A stretch of 64,000 nt of DNA from Timema cristinae (GCA_039000515.1 JBCFYV010009882.1:108417184-108481183), one strand, 5' to 3'. Shown: positions 1-11,076, counted from the stretch's first letter. Program-made: numbers and translations. The notes: generated from the sequence alone by a model not told the origin.

Positions 1-552
1 GGCAATGCTTATACCAAGGGTTGTAGGTGAGAGTCAACAAAGGCAGATATTCTCTCTGTAGGCGAACCACATGCAGAGACAATGGTGGTGGAAGGATTCC
101 TTTGTGAATTTTGGGAAGAAGGTAGAGTACGAGAATTTGAGTTTTATAAGTGTGAAAAAGCTTTATAGACTTGAGTAAAAGTTTCTGACAGGGGCCCTCG
201 CATTGAACATATTCCTTGATTTCTTTGTTGTAGTCTGCTCTGGGGTCTTCTTGGATGAGCCTGTAATTGGCCATGTCAGGAAGCTGGGTATTGCTTCAGA
301 AATGTAGCTCGAGCAGTTAATAACAACTGTAGTGGATCCTTTATCAGCAGGCAGAATAATTATATCCTTGTTAGCACAAAGGGATTTTATTGCTTTTTGT
401 TCATTTAAATTAAGATTCTTGGTGTTCTGCATAGTTTCAGGGAAGCGTGGATCAGATATGTTGGATAGAAAATAGGTGATGTATTGCTCGAGAGGATGAT
501 CCGAGGGAGGCCTAAATCTTGTGAGGGCTGGATCTTGTTTTCTCAAGGTCAT
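1..552 (-). pseudogene. Penelope-like element reverse transcriptase, N-terminal fragment
   Basis: Read on the minus strand. The open stretch 552-163 contains the block IIILPADKGSTTVV, characteristic of the start of Penelope-like (PLE) reverse transcriptases. Below position 163 the match continues in other frames: LPKIHKGI and then IVSACGSPTERISAFVD followed by LQPLV, the next conserved PLE blocks. A stop around 163 and a frame change between LPKIHK and IVSA show that the copy is dead. It runs off the left edge, so the catalytic YxDD region and any GIY-YIG endonuclease are not visible. It lies in an Ogdh intron, opposite to the gene. The family assignment is firm; whether it is Penelope proper or a sister clade cannot be decided here. 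Confidence 0.8.
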
Positions 553-1186
553 AGCTAGGGTGGGGGGGGGGGGAATGTTTTGGAGTGGAATTTGAGTCCA
601 AGGGTGTGCGCATAAGCTAATGCATCTTCTACTAGAGCAAGGTGGTCAAAATTTGTTTTAGGCGAAAACGATAGTGTTTCAGTTTTTGAAAGTTTATTTT
701 TGCATTTCAAACTAATGGTCGACCTTGGTGGTCTTGGGTAGTATGCTTTCTCACCTCAGGACTCTATGTTTGGGGAATCCATCTGGGGTCAGTGGATTTC
801 TCTAGAGTGATAAAAATCCTTAGCGCAAATTCATTTAAGGAGAACCTTAGCCGTCGGTTCTATGTTGATTGTGGCATGTAAAAGAACCCTAAAAGGTATG
901 TGAAAATACCTTTCCCAGCAAAATTGGTAGGTCCTTTCACACTCATCTATAGAAATTCTTGAATGCGGATATAATCGCTCAGTTCAGAAAGTGCATGTTA
1001 AATTCCTCAAATAAATGATTTAAAAAAAATCAAATGTACTTTACCAGATTTTGGATTATATAATCTCATTTTAATAACTTTTTTTTCTTTGGTCACCTTT
1101 TACAATAAGTCCATGATAGAATTATCTTATTAAAATATATTAAAGTGTATTATCACTTAACTCATTCCTCTTGTTATTTTTCTCAG
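553..1186. other. Ogdh intron sequence, no gene recognised
   Basis: Intronic sequence upstream of the first Ogdh exon in the window. It holds a run of 12 G at 562-573 and otherwise unassigned sequence. Part of 553-700 may be a decayed 5' continuation of the Penelope-like fragment, but no diagnostic motif is seen. The acceptor for the following exon (tctcag) is at 1181-1186. Confidence 0.5.
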
Positions 1187-1367
1187 GTGATGTCTATTAT
1201 TTTACATGGAGATGCAGCTTTTGCTGGCCAGGGAATTGTTTATGAAACTTTCCATCTGTCTGATCTACCAGACTACACAACACATGGGACTATCCACATT
1301 GTGGCAAATAATCAAATTGGGTTCACTACAGACCCTCGCCACTCAAGATCTTCACCATACTGTACCG
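1187..1367 (+). CDS. Ogdh: 2-oxoglutarate dehydrogenase E1, ThDP/Mg2+ motif exon
   Basis: Internal exon of the E1 component of the mitochondrial 2-oxoglutarate dehydrogenase complex, the ThDP-dependent enzyme that decarboxylates 2-oxoglutarate and transfers succinyl to lipoyl-E2 in the TCA cycle. It reads [16 protein letters not shown], then [18 protein letters not shown]. The GD of HGDAAFAG and the NN of NNQIGF form the GD-x(n)-N signature that holds Mg2+ and the diphosphate of ThDP. The acceptor is tctcag (1181-1186) and the donor GTGGGT starts at 1368. It starts in phase 0 and ends with one base of a codon, completed by exon 10832. All residues expected for activity in this segment are present. 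Exons for the N-terminal part lie upstream of the window. Confidence 0.97.
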
Positions 1368-1433
1368 GTGGGTTTAAATTACAAAAAAATTGGAAAACAA
1401 AGTTTTATTTGCCCTTTTTAAAATGAGTTTTTA

Positions 1434-1711
1434 TTTTACATCCATTACTGTTTCCAGCCTGTGGCCTGGGTAATATTTTTATTCAGCCAGATATTTTCCA
1501 CTACTGGCTTGCGAGGCCTCTCATAGCTTCATATGCCTTATAATCTAACTTCAGACTAGGACAAGCACAGCATCCAGTCACCGGCCGTTAATTCATCATC
1601 GTGAAAGGGTAAAGTCACATTTCACCGATGATATTTTTCGGCCATGCTGGGAATCGAACCTGGAACCCTTACCTCAGTAGATATACACACTACTGACTGA
1701 GCTAAGGTGTC
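1434..1711 (-). repeat. tRNA-derived SINE, family C (minus orientation)
   Basis: On the minus strand it begins with a tRNA-like head containing a box-A-like TTAGCTCAGTCAGTAG and a box-B-like GGTTCGATTCC, followed by a unique body and a 3' end reading roughly AGTAATGGATGTAAAATAA. A second copy with the same head and body is at 33352-33640 in the same orientation. It is not a tRNA gene: the head does not fold into a complete cloverleaf by eye and the non-tRNA body is conserved between the two copies. Confidence 0.75.
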
Positions 1712-2064
1712 AAATTATATGTATTTATTATATTCCTCTATTATTTCTATGGGCCTGCAGTTTTCCTGGTAAGTGTATAGTACTTATGCTAAATTTCTAA
1801 ACTCTTTATTGTATCATCTCATTAGGTTTTATTTCAAATAATGAAAACTCTATTATAAACATATGTCTTGTGGAGCTTTCCGTCATCAACCTACTTCTAA
1901 AAGTGTAAACTTAATATCGTATAATAAAATTTAACCTTTTCCAAACTTCCATCTGTGGGCTGACAGACTATATGCCAGGCTTATCTAATCTTGTTTAGTG
2001 GTAACTGGAAGGTCAGGGTTTTAATCCTGGTTCACTGACATTTAGGATATATTTTACTAATTAG

Positions 2065-2278
2065 TTTCCACTGGCTAATTTCATGTTGAGCAAGACTGCC
2101 AAAGATAGGGCGATCAAAGTTTTGAATCTAGCTCGTGTGAACTGGGGATGGGTTTTACTAAAAGGTTTTCCACGAAAATGAGGGTTCACTTACCCTATAT
2201 TCAATTTTCCCAATTCCTAACCCATTATCATAATTAGTACTTAAGTATATAACCCTAATGGGTAATAAGACACTCTGA
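2065..2278 (+). repeat. Diverged SINE, family B
   Basis: An old copy of the family B SINE (compare 48535-48797). Recognisable parts in order are a head ending gttgagc, the phrase gtgaactgggg, tggttttccac, gcgggttcact-like sequence, ttcccaattcctaa, taattagtacttaa, and a decayed tail tataaccctaatgggtaa. Many substitutions and small indels suggest an old insertion in the Ogdh intron. Confidence 0.6.
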
Positions 2279-2939
2279 TAAGTATAAGTAAGTTTCCACT
2301 AGTGAATGTATTTTGCTAAAACAGAATTTCCTCAAATAAAACTTAAAAAAACTGGCATATTGGAGAAGTTAGTTATAAGCCTTGAATGTTAATTACATAG
2401 AAGAAAATGTAAACTGAATAATAGAGAATGTAAATCCAAACAAACATTTCTCCGTTATTTTAATTAATAGGTTTGTTTGACTGTCACTGAATATATGCCC
2501 CACATCGCAAAACGAGTTTAACCAATTTTCTCATCCGGAAAATTCCCATGCCTCTTTGGCTACTTTCCTGACACTCAATTTCCAACCTCTCAACTACACT
2601 TTTCTTATTCATGTGGGCAAACTATATTTCAACAAGGCTAGAAAGAATATTCTGCAAAATAGATTTTTTTTTTTTAATTCTTCCTATGAGATAACCACTT
2701 TCGAAAATGTGCTTGGACATATGTGTACGCTGCATAGTGCAATATGCTTCCTACTCTCTCTTGGAAACATGTTGTTATATAACTTTAATTAATCCAGCCT
2801 TTTCCATTTGTGAGAAAGTATTAAATGAAAAACGTAGAAAATAACTTGCTTATTTACTTTATGGCATTAGGACCTCAAAAATTCATTACCACAGTTAAAA
2901 TAGTATGTCACCTATCCCTATCTTGAGCTAATTCAATCC
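2279..2939. other. Ogdh intron, AT-rich, nothing recognised
   Basis: AT-rich sequence with no exon, RNA gene or repeat that I can identify. The 78-codon open frame at 2556-2792 is low in complexity and has no recognisable domain. Confidence 0.4.
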
Positions 2940-3157
2940 AATCCAGTCCATCTAATTACACCCTATTTATTTCAGGTCCATTCTCATGTTAACTTTCCAT
3001 CTGACTCAAGGTTTTCTCAAAGGTCTTTTCCCATTGGATTTATCAGCCAATACCTTGAATATGTTTAAAGATTCTTCCATTCACCTCTGCATGTCCTTCA
3101 CACTGTAATCTGCACAATATGATTATCCTAACAATGTTTTGTGATGAGCATAGGGTA
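2940..3157 (-). pseudogene. Non-LTR retrotransposon C-terminal remnant (RPxGRPxxRWED type)
   Basis: On the minus strand a decayed reading frame gives GKRPLRKP, a stop, then VRWKVNMRMDL. This is the degenerate form of the GKRPxGRPxxRWEDxIxxDLKE block at the C-terminus of many insect non-LTR reverse transcriptase ORFs. A better preserved minus-strand copy is at 31067-31310 and a plus-strand copy at 15237-15335. The copia element (3163-7606) inserted directly at its 5'-flank side. Confidence 0.6.
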
Positions 3158-3162
3158 TAAAA

Positions 3163-3369
3163 TATTAGGATTAATAGGCCATGAAACGAAATCACACACG
3201 CATTGACATAGTGTAAACAGTGTATTTAATATAATGTATGACAGAAAACAACTGACCAGTAATCAGACCAACGAACTACTAGCAGTAAGATACAGTTACA
3301 GGGAGTATGATATAGAGATAGCCAACAGAACACAAACTTTGCAGAGTTGCCAATACAACCATATCAATA
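3163..3369 (-). repeat. copia 3' LTR
   Basis: 207 bp, starting tattaggatt and ending catatcaata on the plus strand, so the ends form the short inverted repeat TATT...AATA instead of the usual TG...CA. It is the 3' LTR because the coding region is on the minus strand. It differs from 7400-7606 at six positions. Confidence 0.95.
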
Positions 3370-3378
3370 CCTCCTCTC
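3370..3378 (-). promoter_or_regulatory. Polypurine tract of the copia element
   Basis: The minus strand reads GAGAGGAGG immediately before the 3' LTR, the expected place and composition for the plus-strand primer of reverse transcription. Confidence 0.75.
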
Positions 3379-3480
3379 AATTCTGCAAAGATTAAGACAA
3401 AGAGAAACAAAAAAATCAAATATAAGGTAAAAGCCTAACCAACAAACTTTTGTATTCCAATACTTATTCACAAATTCTAA

Positions 3481-5100
3481 TCAAATTTCTGTAACATTTA
3501 ATAGATTTCTAAAGTACTCAAATTTCCTTATTGCTAATCCTTTTGTCATTATGTCTGCTAATTGTTCATCAGTAGCTACATACTGTAATTTAAAATCACC
3601 ACTACTAATTAAATCTCTTACAATGTGATGCCTCACATCAATATGTTTGGACCTCTTCGTCTCATAGGTTTGTGCCATTTTCATACAAGATTGGTTGTCT
3701 TCAAAGACAATAACTGGCTTTACACAATCAAGACATTCATCAAATAACTGGATTAAAAACTTACATTCAGACATTCCAGCAGAAAGAGCCAGATACTCAG
3801 CTTCACTACTAGAGAGTGCCACAACATTTAGTTTTTTGGAACACCATGACACAACATTATCGTTTAATTTGACAACAAAACCTGTAACACTTTTCCTATC
3901 AATAGGATCACTAGCATAGTCTGAATCAACAAAAGCTTTAATATTTATATCTGCACAAATATTATTTTTAACATACTTCAAACCAAAATTACTAGTATAT
4001 TTGAGATAACGAACAACATTCTTAAGATAATTCCAATGAGTTTCATTATAACAATTTTGAAACCTTCCAAAATAAGATACTGCAAAACAAAGATCTGGCC
4101 TCGACCCTAGCATCAAATACATTAAACTACCAATCAATTCTTTATATGGAACTTTATAACTTTTTCCCTCTGAGACCTTTTGTAAATTCAATTTTGGTTG
4201 TACTGGTATTTTTGAAATTTTACAATCATTCATCCTAAAATGATTTACAATTTTGTCAATAAGATTCTTTTGACTAATCAAAATATTATCCTCTTTCTTT
4301 TCAATTTCAAGACCTAAAAATATCAATATACCATCAGAAGTTAAATCACTAATGTCAAGAAAATTCATTATCTTACCCTTTACACTATTAAAATCATCAA
4401 TTGAGCTTGAGAAAATAATAAAATCATCAACCCAAATCAAACTATATGTAGAATCATTAAAGTATAAGCATGGATCAACCTTAGATATTTGAAAATTTAA
4501 CTCACTCAACAATCGGTTAACACTGTCGTTCCAGCACTTTGGGCTTTGTCTCAAACCATATAGGGCTTTCACCACTTTACACACTTCACCGTTTTTTTGT
4601 GTGTAAGCCATCAGGAGGGTAAAGATAAACAACTTCTTTTAATTCACTTTTTAGAAAAGCAGATTTTACATCTACCTGATGAATGAATAAATCACGCTGA
4701 ACAGCAACAGCCAATAGTGTTCTAAGTGTCACCAACCGAGCTACCGGAGAATAAACATCTTCCTCCTCCAAAGTAGGTTGCTGGTAACCTTTAGCTACCA
4801 AGCGGGCTTTCTTCTGAGCTACACCATCAATTGTCTTCTCAGTAAACACCCATCGAGATTCAATTATGGATACATCAGGTGGAGACTGTAGCAATTCCCA
4901 TGTATTATTGCTCTTAAGAGACTCTAACTCTCTTTCAATAGCCTCCTTCCAACCATCATCTTGTTGAACAGCATCTTGATAGGACCCAGGAGTTTCAAAT
5001 GGAAGATAACCAGCACGGAGAGCCATAGCCATCCCGACTTCATAATCTTCAAGATGTTTTGGCATTTTACTCACTCTTTTACTGTGTCTTCTTTCAGGAA
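3481..5100 (-). pseudogene. copia pol: reverse transcriptase and RNase H part
   Basis: Two overlapping minus-strand frames. The first (5074-4586) carries the copia RT start WKEAIERELESLKSNNTWEL, then KARLVAKGYQQ and VDVKSAFL with the first catalytic Asp. The second (4632-3481) carries KALYGLRQSPKCW, then LIWVDDF, where the usual YVDD box is WVDD with both Asp kept, then SLMYLMLGSRPDL, the RNase H blocks DSDYASDP and SSSEAEYLAL, and the C-terminal ADIMTKGL. The frame change is at the A run within about 4580-4600 and could be a homopolymer sequencing error. A second frame change near 5095-5115 separates this part from integrase. Confidence 0.9.
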
Positions 5101-6345
5101 CTTCAGGAACATCAACTTAATATCAGAGTTATCAGGATCAGGTTCTTTTGTCTTCAAATCCATTTGATCTTGGATATACTCTTCTACATCTGAATTTTCC
5201 GAGTCATGATTTTCAACATCTTTAGTTACAATCTTTCTCTCATCAAAGACGATAGATCGAGCAGTGGCAACCCTTTTACTTACAGGATCCCACACTCGAT
5301 AGCCATTATGACAATACCCTATCATAATTAATTTTCTTGAACGAGCGTTTAATTTTCCAGAACGATCTTCTTTGTGAATGTGTGCATAAGCTGTGCAACC
5401 AAAAACTCTAATTTTACTCAAATCAGGCTTATAACCATACCATTTTTCTGCAGGGGTTACGTCTCCTTGTAACACAGATGTAGGAGTTCTATTAAGCAAA
5501 TAAACAGCTGATACAACTGCTTCTCCCCTCATGTCTTTATCTAAACCTGAGTCAAATATTAGGCACCTAGCTTTATCTAGAATAGTTCTATTGAGGCGTT
5601 CACTTACTGAATTTTGTTCTGGATTTCTTGGAATAGTGTACATTACATTAATACCTTTAGCTTCACACAAGTTTTTAAAGTCACTGGAAATATATTACCC
5701 ACCATTATCACAACGCAAATTCTCAATTCTTCTATTAAATTTAGCTTCAACCATAGAAATGTACTTTCTGAAGCATTCTTAAACTTCACTTTTCCTCTCA
5801 AGTAAATAAACAACTGTAAAATGACTAAAATGATCAATAAATGAAACAAAATAGTTTTTATCGTCATGTGTAGTCGGGGTTATTTTTCCACACACATCTG
5901 ATGAAACAAATTGCAAGATTCTTTTTGCTTTTCTTTCTTCTGGTACACATTTCAAAAATGGTGCTCTTGTTTGTTTACCCTGAAGACAAACCTCACATAA
6001 CTTACTACAAGGAAACTTAGACGAATGTCCCATCCTTCTGTGCCACAAGTCTGAAGAATTATCCACAAGATTTACTTCACTTGAATTCAAATTCATAGTG
6101 ACAAAATACAGATTGTTGACAAGATTCCCTTTCAGAACAAGTTTGTCATTCTTCAGAATAGTCACACATTTATTATGAAAAATAACCTTTAAGTTATTTT
6201 CTTCGAGCCTTTTAACAGAGATCAGGTTATGGGACAAACTGTCACACGCCAACATCTTGTGCATTGTTACACCAATACCGTTGCTAGTTAACAAACGTAG
6301 ATTACCACATCTATTAGAGTTAACTATTTCACCAACTTTAGCCAC
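5071..6345 (-). pseudogene. copia integrase with GAG-pre-integrase zinc finger
   Basis: Minus strand. The 6345-5779 stretch carries the HHCC finger (LWHRRMGH followed by CEVCLQGKQ) and the start of the catalytic core with VSSDVCG and FVSFIDHFSHFTVVY. The frame then meets stops at 5779-5781 and 5695-5697, the latter within the DNGG block that holds the second catalytic Asp. From 5670 the core resumes with NSVSERLNRT (catalytic Glu) and continues through the YLLNRTPT and VFGCTAYAHI blocks typical of copia integrases. The two stops lie in an otherwise intact frame, so this is a recently inactivated integrase. Confidence 0.9.
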
Positions 6346-7299
6346 ACTAATTCATGAAAAGATTTCCTGAACATCAAATAAATACTTTGCATATTCAGCT
6401 TGAATTAGATGGATGATTATTTGACATTCCACAACTTAACTCAGTGTTACCATCAAAGTCTGATACCAAAAATGAAACTTCTTTTTCTGAATTTCCAGCA
6501 AAATTGTTTCTATTTGGACATTGTGAACGCATGTGTCCTTTCTAATTACAGGCATAGCACTTACCGGTAAATAATTTAGGTTGCATCACCCTATTTGGTT
6601 TCCACAAATTATCATTCCGTTGACCAAACGTATTTGCACGATTCTTTTTAAACTTATTATGCCCTATAAAAGCATAGCTTTGTGCACTTGAAACACTTGA
6701 ACTACGACCTTTTAAATTACCTTCTTCAGATAAAAGTTTATTTTTTACAAAGTCTAACGTAACTGCACTTGTGTTAGACGTAAATAAAATGTCAATAGAA
6801 GTCACAACTGGTAAATACCGCTCAGGCATAGCTGCCAACAGTTGAGTAATACTCTCTTGTTCTTCAACAGTACCTCCAGAATTCCTCAATTCAGCTACTG
6901 TTTTATCAAATTCGATGATAAATTCATTCAAGCTTGATTTACCTTCAAAAGACATGTTTCTTAATTTTTTCTGAAGTTCAATACGATTCATTATGCCCAT
7001 TTTAACATATGTAGACTTCAAAGACGTAATCATTACTTTAGCAGTACTTGCATTTTTTATTTGTTCCAAAACATTATCAGCCACGCATTGCACAATTAAA
7101 TCCTTGGCCTAGCATCTTTCATCAAAAAGTTATCTTTAACTTTTGAATCCGCCAATACATCCGGTGGATCAACAGTCAGCATTTCTAGCACTGCATTCCT
7201 TTCCAAAAGCCTCTCCAGACGATATAACCAGTTTTCAAAACCACTACCATCAAAAGGCTTTAATCCTGGATGCGTATAGGATACAGATGCCAACGCCAT
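6346..7299 (-). pseudogene. copia gag with broken zinc knuckle and lost protease motif
   Basis: Starts at ATG 7299 (MALASVSYTHPGLKPFDGSG) and shows a copia-type gag: FENWLYRLERLL, then after a frameshift at about 7094-7110 the block LQKKLRNMSFEGKSSLNEFI and LLAAMPERYLPVV. The nucleocapsid knuckle reads CYACN, a TAG stop at 6542-6544, then KGHMRSQC; the C-x2-C-x4-H-x4-C spacing is kept with the stop inside it. Downstream, where a DSGA-type protease motif is expected (6346-6480), I see only decayed sequence with stops. Confidence 0.85.
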
Positions 7300-7385
7300 G
7301 TTGAACTTGATTAAAAACTTTGGTCACCGTTACACCGTTTTCCACGAATCAATCAATTACAAATATTAATAAACACTGATACTTT

Positions 7386-7399
7386 CTGTGCCCATAACC
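7386..7399 (-). promoter_or_regulatory. Primer binding site for an initiator-tRNA half molecule
   Basis: The minus strand reads GGTTATGGGCACAG directly after the 5' LTR. This matches, with one change, the primer site of Drosophila copia, which pairs with the anticodon-loop end of a cleaved tRNA-iMet (CCCATAACC includes the CAU anticodon) and not with the 3' CCA end. The adjacency to the LTR is seen; the half-tRNA mechanism is known for copia and inferred here. Confidence 0.85.
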
Positions 7400-7606
7400 T
7401 ATTAGGATTAATAGGCCATGAAACGAAATCACACACGCATTGACATAGTGTAAACAGTGTATTTAATATAATGTATGACAGAAAACAATTGACCAGTAAT
7501 CAGACAAACGAACTACTAGTAATAAGATACAGTTACAGGGAGTAAGATATAGAGATAGCCAACATAACACAAACTTTGCAGAGTTGCCAATACAACCATA
7601 TCAATA
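7400..7606 (-). repeat. copia 5' LTR
   Basis: 207-bp partner of 3163-3369 with identical ends. It is immediately followed, on the minus strand, by the tRNA primer site. On its outer side it abuts the target duplication taaaa at 7607-7611. Confidence 0.95.
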
Positions 7607-7611
7607 TAAAA

Positions 7612-8381
7612 CTCATCATTATATAACCTCTTTCATTCCCCAATATCTTCAATCCTTTTTGGAACAAATTTCTTTCAAAGCCCCTTGTTTTTGGACACCA
7701 TATATTTCTTTTCGCCATTTAAGGTCATTCTATCATCAACGTTTTATTGCACTATTTTAACAATTGAAATGTATAATTTATAATCTATAAATAGTGAATA
7801 AGTAATTTTAAATTATTACAGTTCATGAGTTATAAGGGGTGATGGGTAGAATGGTTATAAGGGGAGTTCATGGGGTGGTAGATGGACACTCGAAACTTCA
7901 GTCGCTTTTATTTTGTAGCTCCTCAAAACAACCGATTGCTGTTAAGTAACATAACCACACTGAAGGAAATTCAATATCTATCCCTGTATAGATTTAAGTC
8001 AGGAAAACTTATTTTTGGCTCAAAATAATGATGAAAGTGGCGTTTAAACATTGAATTTTGAAAGAAATTCCCCTTCAGCACACATATTTGCATAAAGATA
8101 TGTCTATTAAGTAAATGTTATTATTTGTAATGGCATCCATTTGCTTTTATGTCATAGATAATAATAGTTGAATAAGATAATAATTTTTTAAATTCCAACA
8201 TAGCTTTTTGTGAGAACTTTGGTAACTAAAACGCAAGAGATAACCTGACACACTGGCTCATTTGAGAAATGTTTTTTTTTATTCTTATGGACAAGATTGT
8301 GGTTCAATTGTATTTATTCAGATTGGTTTGAATATTTTGTTGTTTTACTGTGTGTTTATTACAATTCATGCCATGAGTTTG

Positions 8382-8386
<5 letters not shown>
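7612..8386. other. Ogdh intron, AT-rich, nothing recognised
   Basis: AT-rich intron sequence between the copia element and a SINE. No exon-like stretch, RNA gene or repeat family was identified. Confidence 0.4.
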
Positions 8387-8440
<54 letters not shown>

Positions 8441-8704
8441 GCACCGCGTCTTACTACCCGTTCGGGTTATACGCACTTATGCTAATGTGTAATGGTAGGG
8501 TGATTGTGAGATGAAATGGAGGACCTACAGTTTAACGTGAAATCCGAACCACGGTGGAGGCCTGGCATTCCCCACATTCACAAGATGTCTTGTCAGAGGT
8601 GAAGGAAGGTTTGGTAATCAGATAAATCTGTGCCGGTACCTAGGATTGAACCCCGGCCGCCAGCACAGAAGTCTGACACCTTACCCCTAGACCGCCAGGT
8701 CACC
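8387..8704 (-). repeat. SINE family A with expanded (TTA)n tail
   Basis: Minus orientation. The (ATT)n tract at 8387-8440 is the expanded 3' tail; the body starts gcaccgcgtcttactacccg and the tRNA-like head (box A within CTAGGGGTAAGGTGTC, box B GGGTTCAATCC) is at about 8620-8704. It matches the full-length copy at 14195-14483 throughout. Confidence 0.9.
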
Positions 8705-8910
8705 TTCTTTGTTTATTTAAGAACTATTTTAGTCAATCTTAAAATATAGTTTTAGGATTTATTTATATTTATGACAAACATGTTTGACTAAAAATATACA
8801 CAATTATAATAGTTGCATAGAACTAGTTTATTTATTCACAAAAATCTTACTCAACATTTGTTGGACAAAATATTAAGCTTTTATTTGGGGAACTTACAAT
8901 TTAAACATAA

Positions 8911-8985
<75 letters not shown>

Positions 8986-10831
8986 GTGTGTATAATCTTT
9001 TCCTTTAATTTTTCTTTTTTGAAAAGATTACAGAAAGTTATTTTATTGTTCATACCAACTAGTGTTACTGCAACCGAATCAGAGTTTTTGTCCCTTTTCC
9101 TTAATATTTAAACTATTTTTTTTGTAATGGAATGAATGAGAAAGCTTAGTTTAAACTAAAATAACAAATCTGAAAATTAAATATCCTAAAGGGGGAAATT
9201 GTTTTTTAAATTTTTTCCCATTTCCCGTCCCGTAATCGCGAGAAATTGTTATTTCCAACCCGAAAATTTCTCGAAGTCAAAATGTCATTCTTGCACAGGA
9301 CAAATGTCTAGTTATACTACCTTATAAATCGTGAACTGTAATGATTTGAAGTCAATTGAATAACTATTTATAGCTTATTACACTTGTTAAAATTGTGCAA
9401 TAAAATGTTTATAGTTGTATGATTATAATAAAAGCGACCATGTGTCACAACATTAGAGAACAACCAGTAAAACTTTTTTTTTTTTGTATATTCAGAGTTT
9501 TACATTACTTGACAGCAAGTGAGATATTAAGAACTTAATGTCTGACTAATAGCATTCATTTCCCCCTATAAAAAATAGCTATTTGCCTGATTCTACCCTA
9601 CCATCTCCTGATCATATAACCTCTTGAAAAGCTATTATATCTTACTCAAATATACTTAATTCATTGTTTATTTTAGTGTCCCGGTTGAAAATAAAACAAA
9701 TTTTAAAACCATAAATTTGCATATAAAATTCTGTAAAAAAAGTTTGTTTTTCTCTGTAAAACATGGAAAAATCGGGGAATTTGTACATTTACAAATTGTA
9801 TCATTCCTGATGTATACAGCATTTTTGGTAAATATAACATCTTATATAGAATTATTGATTGTTTTTAACACCGCCATTCTTATATCATACTTTATCACTA
9901 GGGACATGCAAAATTCGCATTTGCAATGACACAAATTTTAACACGAATTCTACTCTTTTCATGCGAATAACATGAATTTAAGCTTTTTTTCTAAATAAAC
10001 ACAATTTCTTTGTAATTTGGCAAACACCACATCACGCAATATCATTTTCAATGTGGTAACATTGGCGATAATGCTATGCCAGGGCTGCCGTTTCTAAGGA
10101 TGTTATAAGTTTATTCTTGTTTTATAGGTATAAAACGGATCACAGAAATAATGAGTCTTTTCAGGATATTTAAGCTTTTTTTTCTTAAGTTACCTTTAAA
10201 AATCACGATTTATACTTTTATAGATTAACATACTTAAGTTTCGACTGATCGATTTTTTGTTTTCAGCCTTTAAAAGATTTCACGCTAGGTCCAAGCAAGG
10301 ACATTAATATATATGGACCTTCCTACAGGCAGTCATGTTTGGCAAAATTATATCATCTTAATCTTTATTCCCTTGTCTTTATTTGATATTAGTTCAGTCC
10401 TCTATGGTGACATGTTTCTTTGTTATTATCTTTTAGTCTAAATTTAAATTGATAATCGATTATTTCGATATTGCTATTCGTAAGACTTGAGATATTGAGT
10501 TTGATATTACTATGCATGAAATGTTTTGTGTGTATTTGTATTTAATTTTTTCTCCAAATTCGTTAATAAATAGTTAAATACATAATATGAACGAAAAATG
10601 GAGACAGTCTTATCCTAGTTTATTTTATTGAATACTAATTCAAATCATATTTACAGAAATAATAAAATCGCTTTCAGCTTTTAATATCATCGCTTTTTGA
10701 GAAAAATAACACCACTTTTCCTCTAAAATTAACCTCACCTTCAGCATGTGTCTACTTATCACACAATCTATTTATTATCTGCCTAAATTATGTTGCAGCC
10801 ATTTTTCTAATTTTTACCATTTATTTTCTAG
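8705..10831. other. Ogdh intron, AT-rich with a TA microsatellite
   Basis: Long AT-rich stretch leading to the exon at 10832. The only structure identified is the (TA)n tract at 8914-8982. Open frames here are short and of low complexity. Confidence 0.4.
8914..8982. repeat. (TA)n microsatellite
   Basis: About 34 uninterrupted TA units. The open frame through it encodes only alternating Ile-Tyr and is not a gene. Confidence 0.98.
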
Positions 10832-10959
10832 ATGTAGCTCGGGTCGTAAATGCTCCTATATTCCATGTCAACTCTGATGATCCTGAATCTGTAATGCATG
10901 TGTGTAAGATTGCAGCTGAGTGGAGAGCCACTTTTCACAAGGACGTCGTCATTGACATT
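10832..10959 (+). CDS. Ogdh: 2-oxoglutarate dehydrogenase E1, internal exon
   Basis: Continues directly from 1187-1367: the split codon gives Asp, then [18 protein letters not shown] and [16 protein letters not shown], the conserved stretch after the ThDP diphosphate-binding loop in the first catalytic domain. The acceptor is ttctag (10826-10831) and the donor GTAAGT starts at 10960. It enters in phase 1 and leaves in phase 0, and joins in frame to the exon at 15456 (or its duplicate at 24877). The duplicated segment begins one base after this donor GT starts. Confidence 0.97.
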
Positions 10960-11076
10960 GTAAGTTATAGTTTATCATGTGTATAAGTGCCTCTTTTAAT
11001 TATATTTTTTAATAAATAATATAATCAATTATTGTCTAATGGCTTGGAAATGTATAGTAAAACAGTTTAAACACAC

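Larger units (their letters stand above)
3163..7606 (-). mobile_element. Ty1/copia LTR retrotransposon, nearly complete but mutated
   Basis: A 4444-bp element on the minus strand, bounded by two 207-bp LTRs and flanked by the 5-bp duplication taaaa (3158-3162 and 7607-7611). Order from the 5' LTR: LTR 7400-7606, primer site 7386-7399, gag from ATG 7299, zinc knuckle about 6530-6560, protease region (decayed), integrase, reverse transcriptase, RNase H to 3481, purine tract 3370-3378, LTR 3163-3369. The order integrase before reverse transcriptase and the RNase H signature SSSEAEYLAL define Ty1/copia. The LTRs differ at six positions (about 3 percent), so the insertion is not recent. Several frameshifts and stops break the polyprotein, so this copy cannot be autonomous as read. 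Confidence 0.95.

Noticed and set aside
3695..3919. Plus-strand open frames inside the copia element
   Set aside because: Antisense of the RNase H and RT coding region.
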